From: Nitrospinota bacterium
GTDB taxonomy: Bacteria > Nitrospinota_A > UBA7883
Length of the DNA: 10,633 nucleotides
Reading direction: 5' to 3'
NCBI GenBank assembly: GCA_029880775.1
Contig: JAOUNV010000025.1
Span: 1 to 10,633, forward strand
A program made the position numbers and the translations under genes. Position 1 is the first letter of the stretch. Every line of letters begins with the position of its first letter. The notes under the pieces were generated by a model. The model searched no databases. It saw nothing but the letters and a program-made list of their open reading frames with translations, and was not told where the DNA came from. Shown piece after piece: positions 6,022-10,633 of the stretch.

Positions 6022-7989
6022 TTGTCCACCGATGATCCTGGGGAGATGAACCAGGAAGGCGGCGAATCGTCCGTAAAGGGCTTTATGCGCTCTCATTGGG
6101 CTGAGGCCGCCGTGACGCTCCTTTCGGTTTTGTACACCGGATGGTTTTTCCATCTCTCCATGGACCGGTTCAACTCGCTTTTCTGCGTTCTCGATTTTAT
6201 TCATATAGACTCCGCCTGCTACTTTACGGCCCATGGCAAGTTCATGTGGTCCAATGCGCTGATGAGCAATTTTTTCGAGCATCATGCCTCCCTGATTCTG
6301 CTGGTCGTCTCTGCTTTTTACCTGGTCAGCGATTCCCACTGGTTCATATTGTTCTTCCAGGCCGCCTCCGCCGGGATGGCCGCCATTCCGCTTTTTTACT
6401 TCGCCCGTGGCGCCCTGAAAAGCGATCTGGCCGCGTTATTTGTGGCGGCCGCGTATCTGGCCAATGGTGAGATTCATCGCGGTATACTCTTCGACTATCA
6501 CATGTACGCCCATTTCCCACTTTTCACCTTCGCCACAGCGGCGGCCCTGCAAGCGGGGAAAAACCGCCAGGCGGTTCTGTTCGCCGCCTTGTTGCTGGCC
6601 ACAAAGGAGGATGCTTTTATCACGCTGGCCGGCCTGGGGCTTTACGCGGCGGTGATACTTCACGACCTGAAAAGGGCGGGCGCCATATGGCTTGGGTGTG
6701 CGGCCTGGGCCTGCCTGGTGTTCCTTGTGATATACCCATTGCAGGGAGCCCCGTCACCGGAATCGGTGGAAATCGGCGTCACTCCGGCGGGGGTGAAGAT
6801 GGAGACGGGTGGGTTCAAGTATGGGGGGCGCTACGCCTGGTTGGGCGGATCGCCGACCCAGATCGTCAAAGGTTTTGTCACCGAGCCTGGGCAGACAATA
6901 GGAAAGCTGTTCGAGGAGCCGCGGCGCATCCATGCCTGGAGCAGGCTCTCGGTTGGATTTTTACTACTACCTTTCTTCTCTCTCACTGGGTTTCTTATCC
7001 TATTTTGGCCCTCTATGGAGCTGTTCCTGTCCGACTATGAAATGTCATACCTCTTGTCTGGCCATTATCCCATGCTGCCCCTGTCCACATGGTTTCTGGC
7101 CGCCGTATTGGGCGTGGCCAACATCAAGCGGTTGGCCGCTTGGGTGGGAAACGCCGGGCTGGGGATGGCGTTGGCCACGGCCGCCTGTGGCGCTTTTTTT
7201 GCGGCCCAGTTATTTTTCTCCACCAGCTCCGGGGCTCTGCCGCTGACGCATGAATATCCGAATGAAGTCACCCCCAGGGCCAGGGAGCATGGGGCCAGGG
7301 GAAGGGCCGTTATCTCCCAAATTCCAAAAGACGCCACTCTGGCCGCTCATCCCGGGCCCTTTAGCCACTTGAACCATAACCCCAACGCATATTTGTTCGT
7401 GAAAATTGACCGATTCCCGTTCACCAGGATGAGTGTCGAATATGTGGTCCTGGATGGTAAGGACCCGTATAAATTCGCCTATCGAGAATTCCAGGCTGAT
7501 GATCATAAAAAAATGCTTCTCCATGGCGAGTACGGGCTGGTGGCCGAGGACGACCATGTGTACGTTTTCCAGAAGAGCGCTGACAAGAAACCTGACTGGC
7601 GCCTTTTCATGAAGCGGTTCGCCACATTCAGCGGGCGGGGCCTGATATACAATCCACACGCCGCAGAGCTCTCATCTCCAGAGATTTCCCTGGCGCCGGG
7701 GGAGTACCAGGCGGAATATGTAATCGATATAGCGGCTCTGTGTCGAAAAGGTGGAGGAGAGTACTTTGCCAGGGTCGGAGGCCAAATGGGCGCCAGCAGG
7801 CCATTGGACTGTTCTGTCGCCAGGGAACATGAAGAGACTGCCATCACACTCCCCTTCACGGTGGCAGGAGAGACGGCCCAGCAAGTATCGCTGGGGATGA
7901 CTGGGGACGGCTTCGCCAAAGGAACAGTTTTCAGGATTGATATGAGCTATCCCACCTTTATGGACAACGTAAGGCGCCCAAAACTATAG
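6022..7989 (+). CDS. DUF2079 family polytopic membrane protein with C-terminal soluble domain
   Basis: This large membrane protein has about 655 residues. DUF2079 is recognised by, counting from 6022, an early FxxHFEHH-like motif (NFFEHHASLILL, 83-94), a Q-A-A-S-A-G-M-A-A-I-P-L-F-Y-F-A-R segment (113-129), FDYHMYAHFPLF (157-168) and the conserved ATKEDAFITLAGLGLYAA (193-210). DUF2079 proteins resemble GT-C type glycosyltransferases in layout, but their reaction is not established. About ten hydrophobic segments fall within 30-400. From about 405 the chain is soluble, and from about 525 there is a beta-rich tail (GLIYNPHAAELSSPEISLAP, then GEYQAEYVIDIAALC) that resembles a carbohydrate-binding-like or jelly-roll fold, which is inference. 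The start is uncertain. TTG 6022 has GGAGG four bases upstream, ATG 6046 has GGGGAG abutting it, and ATG 6085 has AAGGG four bases upstream. Confidence 0.85.
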   Translation: MSTDDPGEMNQEGGESSVKGFMRSHWAEAAVTLLSVLYTGWFFHLSMDRFNSLFCVLDFIHIDSACYFTAHGKFMWSNALMSNFFEHHASLILLVVSAFYLVSDSHWFILFFQAASAGMAAIPLFYFARGALKSDLAALFVAAAYLANGEIHRGILFDYHMYAHFPLFTFATAAALQAGKNRQAVLFAALLLATKEDAFITLAGLGLYAAVILHDLKRAGAIWLGCAAWACLVFLVIYPLQGAPSPESVEIGVTPAGVKMETGGFKYGGRYAWLGGSPTQIVKGFVTEPGQTIGKLFEEPRRIHAWSRLSVGFLLLPFFSLTGFLILFWPSMELFLSDYEMSYLLSGHYPMLPLSTWFLAAVLGVANIKRLAAWVGNAGLGMALATAACGAFFAAQLFFSTSSGALPLTHEYPNEVTPRAREHGARGRAVISQIPKDATLAAHPGPFSHLNHNPNAYLFVKIDRFPFTRMSVEYVVLDGKDPYKFAYREFQADDHKKMLLHGEYGLVAEDDHVYVFQKSADKKPDWRLFMKRFATFSGRGLIYNPHAAELSSPEISLAPGEYQAEYVIDIAALCRKGGGEYFARVGGQMGASRPLDCSVAREHEETAITLPFTVAGETAQQVSLGMTGDGFAKGTVFRIDMSYPTFMDNVRRPKL

Positions 7990-8015
7990 GCCAAAGGCCA
8001 GCCCAATGGGTCCGT

Positions 8016-10034
8016 CTATCTGGGCGCCCCCACTTGGGCTTCTGTCTCCTGCTCCGGCGCCGTGATGGTGAACACACTCCCACTGCCAGGCTCGGACTCG
8101 ACGCGGATGTATCCTCCATGGGCCTCCATTATATCGTGGCAGTAGGGGAGCCCCAGTCCGCTGCCCCGCTCCCCAGCCGTTCCCTGGCTGGTGGTTTTTT
8201 GCGAATGGTCGAACAAGTGGCTGATTGTATCCGGAGGGATACCGACTCCCGTGTCTCGTATTGCCAGAGCGCCCGGCTGATCTTCTGGACGATAAATGGT
8301 GACGCTGTCCCCTGGGCGGCAAAACTTCACAGCGTTGGATAGCAGGTTTTGAATCACCTCTCCATATAGATGATAATCGGCATGGAGGAAATAATCGGGC
8401 GGTACCTGGTTAACGATTTGCACTTCCTTTTCATCCGCGCGAAATCGCTCCGTCTGGGCTATCGATTCGATCAACAGCCGGACGTTAACTTGCTTTTTGG
8501 ATACCCTCACAGAGCCTGTCTGCAGCCTGCTTATATCCAGCAGGTTGTCGATCATATCCATCAGCCCATGGGCCGCGCGCGTCGCCATCGACATCAGGCG
8601 TCGATTATTCTCCGTTCCCGTCAGGTCCGTTTTCTCTGGCTTGACAAGCTCCAGCATATTTATCATGGAGCCCAGGGGGGAGCGCAAGTCGTGAGAGACC
8701 AGCGCCACGAACTTATCCTTCAGCAAGGTGGCTTCCTCGGCCTTGTTTTTTTCCTGGGAGAGTTTGGCCGTTCTGTCGGCCACTTTGGCCTCCAGCTCCA
8801 CTTTGGCGGTTTCCAGCGCGTCTATGACTTTGGCTTCCGCAACTTCTTTTTCACGCCGCAGTACGCTTATCCTGTCCGCCAATGCGAAGGAGAGAAACAC
8901 CGCGTCCGCCATGAACCCGATTTCCATCATCCGTCGCATAATCTCCGTGGAGGGGGTCAGGTCGATCACCGTACCCATGGAGATTAATTGCCCGGTGAGC
9001 GAGGAGACCCAGGCCAGGATGAAAAACTTGGCGGCGGGAACCTTTCTGATATAGGCCAACACTCCGGCACCCCCCATGGCGAAAGGGAACATAAGCGCGG
9101 CCAATGAGCAAGTGAGGCTGGTGAACAGGTAGTCGTCCATGATGTATCCATAAACGGGCAATAGCACGCAGAGCGCTTGGAACGCGGTTATGCCCTTGTG
9201 GATAGTCGGCATGTTTCTGGCCGTGTTCAGAAAACTCTTGGCGATAAATATGGCCATGAACATGGAAAGGTATCCAGAGGGAAACACCATCCAGTTCTGC
9301 AGCCTGGGACTAAGCGGCCACACGTATTGGTACGCGTATCCGGAATATGTGAAGATCATCAGCAACAGGCTGAGAATATAGAGGATATAGTGGAGATATG
9401 TGATATCCCGCAAGGAAAAATATAAAAGCATGTTGTAGAAAAACACCACCAGCAGGCACCCGAACACCAGCCCGAAATACATGTGAACCTTGCCGGAGTA
9501 GGGCCAAAACGCATTTTCCTTCCACACTGTAAGCGGGAGCTGCAGAGGATCCAGGCTCTCCACCCTCATCATCAGATTGACGGTGTCACCCGGCCTAAGG
9601 TCCAGACGGAACAGAAAGTGGTTGTGTTCCACTTCCCTTTGGGCAAAGGGATATTTTTCTCCAGCCCTGCGCAGCTCGGTACGTCCATCCGCCCAGGTGA
9701 GGTACAGGTCCATCGAGTCGATCCACGGAGTAAACTGATGCAGTATCAAAGGCTGGGCTTCCTCTGTGTCGTTCCTGATAGAAAACCTGAGCCAGAAAGC
9801 AGACCTGGAAAAAGAAAAGTTGGGGATCTGCTTGCCCAGCGGCGCAAACCGAACCGAGGCCGGGCCATTGGCCACTTGATCGAAAGTAAGCTGCCTCTCC
9901 GGATCCTCCAGATAATCCATATGCAGGCCGACAAGGTGGCTGTTTTCAGAGTTGGTGATGATTATAGGGGGGGAGGCGTAGCCAGCTTGAGAGCTGGCGG
10001 AGAGCAGTAAAGAGACTAAAATAAAAAATTTCAT
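8016..10034 (-). CDS. Sensor histidine kinase, 7TMR-DISM type
   Basis: This 672-residue membrane kinase starts at ATG 10032-10034 with GGGAG seven bases upstream. Domains in order: signal peptide (1-20); periplasmic 7TMR-DISMED2-like beta domain (about 28-172, with SRSAFWLRFSIRN at 76-88), usually for carbohydrate or other small ligands; 7TM unit (about 183-386); coiled coil (about 388-440, KEVAEAKVIDALETAKVELE onward); HisKA with H-box FVALVSHDLRSPL, phospho-acceptor His448; HATPase with N-box NLLSN (563-567), G1 DTGVGIP (594-600), F-box LFDH and G2 GSGLGLP (624-630). All catalytic motifs are intact. There is no receiver domain on the protein and no response regulator in the window, so it is an orphan or its partner lies elsewhere. 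It converges on the DUF2079 gene with a 26-base gap and has its own promoter. Confidence 0.95.
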   Translation of the reverse strand: MKFFILVSLLLSASSQAGYASPPIIITNSENSHLVGLHMDYLEDPERQLTFDQVANGPASVRFAPLGKQIPNFSFSRSAFWLRFSIRNDTEEAQPLILHQFTPWIDSMDLYLTWADGRTELRRAGEKYPFAQREVEHNHFLFRLDLRPGDTVNLMMRVESLDPLQLPLTVWKENAFWPYSGKVHMYFGLVFGCLLVVFFYNMLLYFSLRDITYLHYILYILSLLLMIFTYSGYAYQYVWPLSPRLQNWMVFPSGYLSMFMAIFIAKSFLNTARNMPTIHKGITAFQALCVLLPVYGYIMDDYLFTSLTCSLAALMFPFAMGGAGVLAYIRKVPAAKFFILAWVSSLTGQLISMGTVIDLTPSTEIMRRMMEIGFMADAVFLSFALADRISVLRREKEVAEAKVIDALETAKVELEAKVADRTAKLSQEKNKAEEATLLKDKFVALVSHDLRSPLGSMINMLELVKPEKTDLTGTENNRRLMSMATRAAHGLMDMIDNLLDISRLQTGSVRVSKKQVNVRLLIESIAQTERFRADEKEVQIVNQVPPDYFLHADYHLYGEVIQNLLSNAVKFCRPGDSVTIYRPEDQPGALAIRDTGVGIPPDTISHLFDHSQKTTSQGTAGERGSGLGLPYCHDIMEAHGGYIRVESEPGSGSVFTITAPEQETEAQVGAPR

Positions 10035-10071
10035 AAGTAAACTCCCGTCCCGGAATAAACTCGCAACGATG

Positions 10072-10100
10072 ATCCTAGGGCTAGGGTTACACTAAGTCAA
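10072..10100 (-). promoter_or_regulatory. Sigma70-like promoter of the histidine kinase gene
   Basis: On the minus strand, TTGACT (complement of 10095-10100) and TAGGAT (complement of 10072-10077) are separated by exactly 17 bases, close to the TTGACA/TATAAT consensus. Transcription would start near 10065, giving a leader of about 30 bases before the ATG. The spacer and -10 box contain a doubled CTAGGG (plus strand 10076-10087), which could be a regulator half-site pair. Confidence 0.6.
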
Positions 10101-10117
10101 TAAGTTAATTCTTAGCG

Positions 10118-10270
10118 GTGGGCGACAAGGCGGGCGTCATTGGCTACGAGGTGTCTATTTCAATAGCCGAGCCTGACCAGAAGCGTTTCGGTGATCTGAT
10201 CCGGCGGCGGCGCGGGTTCGCGTGGGCAGCTCCATACCATGAGCTGGAATTTAAAATAAGTTGCGTATAG
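10118..10270 (+). pseudogene. Short unrecognised reading frame, possible gene remnant
   Basis: A 50-codon plus-strand frame runs from a GTG at 10118 to the TAG at 10268-10270. It reads DKAGVIGYEVSISIAEPDQK, then RFGDLIRRRRGFAWAAPYHE, then LEFKISCV, which looks like a strand-helix-strand of a genuine protein, and GC is high as in neighbouring genes. There is no ribosome site before the GTG, and an in-frame TAA lies at 10106-10108. The most likely reading is the surviving C-terminal piece of a broken gene; a real small protein or chance are alternatives. I recognise no family. Confidence 0.25.
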
Positions 10271-10458
10271 TCGAAAAATTATCATTATCGATTCTGCGCG
10301 CGCCTCCGTGAATTTCATCGGTTTGCCCCCAACCTCGCCAAAAATACGTTAAAATATTACAGGTTCGGATCAAGGGAGCGCCCTGGCCTGGTGACATGGA
10401 ACCCCCCAAGGAGCCTGATAATCAACCTGTTTGGCAGACACCGCCGCAAAGGAGCCTT

Positions 10459-10633
10459 GTGAAAGAGAGTAAGATTCGTTTCGGCGAATTCCTGGGGGAA
10501 AGCAACGTCAGCTACAGGAGAATCAAGTTTAATTCGCTGGTGGCTCCCCCATCCTTCACAGAGGATGGTAACCTTCTCCCCCACAAACCTTCCAAAATAA
10601 AGGCCAGCCCAGCCGAAGCCACCCAGATTCTGG
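10459..10633 (+). CDS. Unrecognised protein, N-terminal part, cut by window edge
   Basis: A plus-strand frame is open from 10312 to the window edge. I choose the GTG at 10459 because AAAGGAG (10448-10454) lies four bases upstream. It would give MKESKIRFGEFLGESNVSYR, then RIKFNSLVAPPSFTEDGNLL and onward, with 58 codons visible. An ATG at 10396 in the same frame adds 21 proline-rich residues (MEPPKEPDNQPVWQTPPQRS) but has no ribosome site at proper distance. The visible part is hydrophilic, with no signal peptide or membrane segment, so a cytoplasmic product is likely. I do not recognise the family. A minus-strand frame over the same bases exists, but it looks like a shadow. Confidence 0.5.
   Translation, partial: MKESKIRFGEFLGESNVSYRRIKFNSLVAPPSFTEDGNLLPHKPSKIKASPAEATQIL

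Larger units (their letters stand above)
10035..10458. other. Intergenic region between the kinase and the right-edge gene
   Basis: It holds the kinase promoter (10072-10100), an unrecognised short plus-strand frame (10118-10270, listed separately), and an AT-rich stretch at 10271-10300 and 10340-10360. The latter contains a -10-like TAAAAT (10350-10355) that could serve the right-edge gene, but no matching -35 box is visible. I see no RNA gene, insertion sequence or clear terminator. Confidence 0.5.

Noticed and set aside
10274..10292. Likeness of AAAAATTATC plus TTATCGAT here to the repeat cluster near 1916-1937
   Set aside because: The shared core is short and AT-rich and the arrangement differs; chance is sufficient.
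1..10633. CRISPR array, tRNA or rRNA gene, insertion sequence, integrase or phage genes
   Set aside because: I found no regularly spaced repeats, no cloverleaf-like or rRNA-like stretches, and no transposase or recombinase motifs on either strand.

Overview
This window looks like a chromosomal segment from a Gram-negative bacterium. It encodes exported proteins with signal peptides, a 7TMR-DISM histidine kinase and a DUF547 / TVP38 / mercuric-reductase-like operon, a set common in proteobacteria and related uncultured phyla. I cannot name the taxon from sequence alone. There are no tRNA or rRNA genes, CRISPR arrays, insertion sequences or recognisable phage genes.

Layout. (1) 1-1860, minus strand, is an AT-richer four-gene operon. 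In transcription order it encodes a DUF2975 membrane protein, a small YozG-type XRE regulator, a secreted START-domain protein, and a zinc-less MDR quinone-oxidoreductase-like enzyme cut by the window edge. A sigma70-like promoter with inverted repeats lies just upstream (about 1886-1937). (2) 1861-2176 is intergenic, with a possible orphan reading frame on the plus strand. (3) 2177-5310, minus strand, is a GC-richer operon of three overlapping genes: exported DUF547 protein, TVP38/TMEM64 (VTT) membrane protein, and mercuric-reductase-like FAD disulfide oxidoreductase. (4) 5530-7989, plus strand, holds a DUF1569 (DinB-like) protein and a large DUF2079 membrane protein with a soluble C-terminal part. 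(5) 8016-10034, minus strand, is a complete orphan histidine kinase with its own clear promoter (10072-10100). (6) 10035-10633 is mostly intergenic. It holds an unrecognised short plus-strand frame (10118-10270) and the start of an unrecognised plus-strand gene that runs off the edge.

How the genes work together. The DUF2975/XRE pair is probably a self-contained membrane-linked transcription switch controlling its operon, here with a lipid-binding START protein and an oxidoreductase as cargo. The overlaps in the DUF547-TVP38-reductase operon imply translational coupling and a shared membrane or redox task. The reductase keeps the CxxxxC redox centre but lacks the metal-binding N-terminal domain and C-terminal cysteines of true MerA, so mercury resistance is not supported. 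The strongest leads are the START/oxidoreductase cargo behind the DUF2975-XRE switch, the coupled redox operon, and the unrecognised frames at the margins. I do not see a clearly new defence or mobile system.
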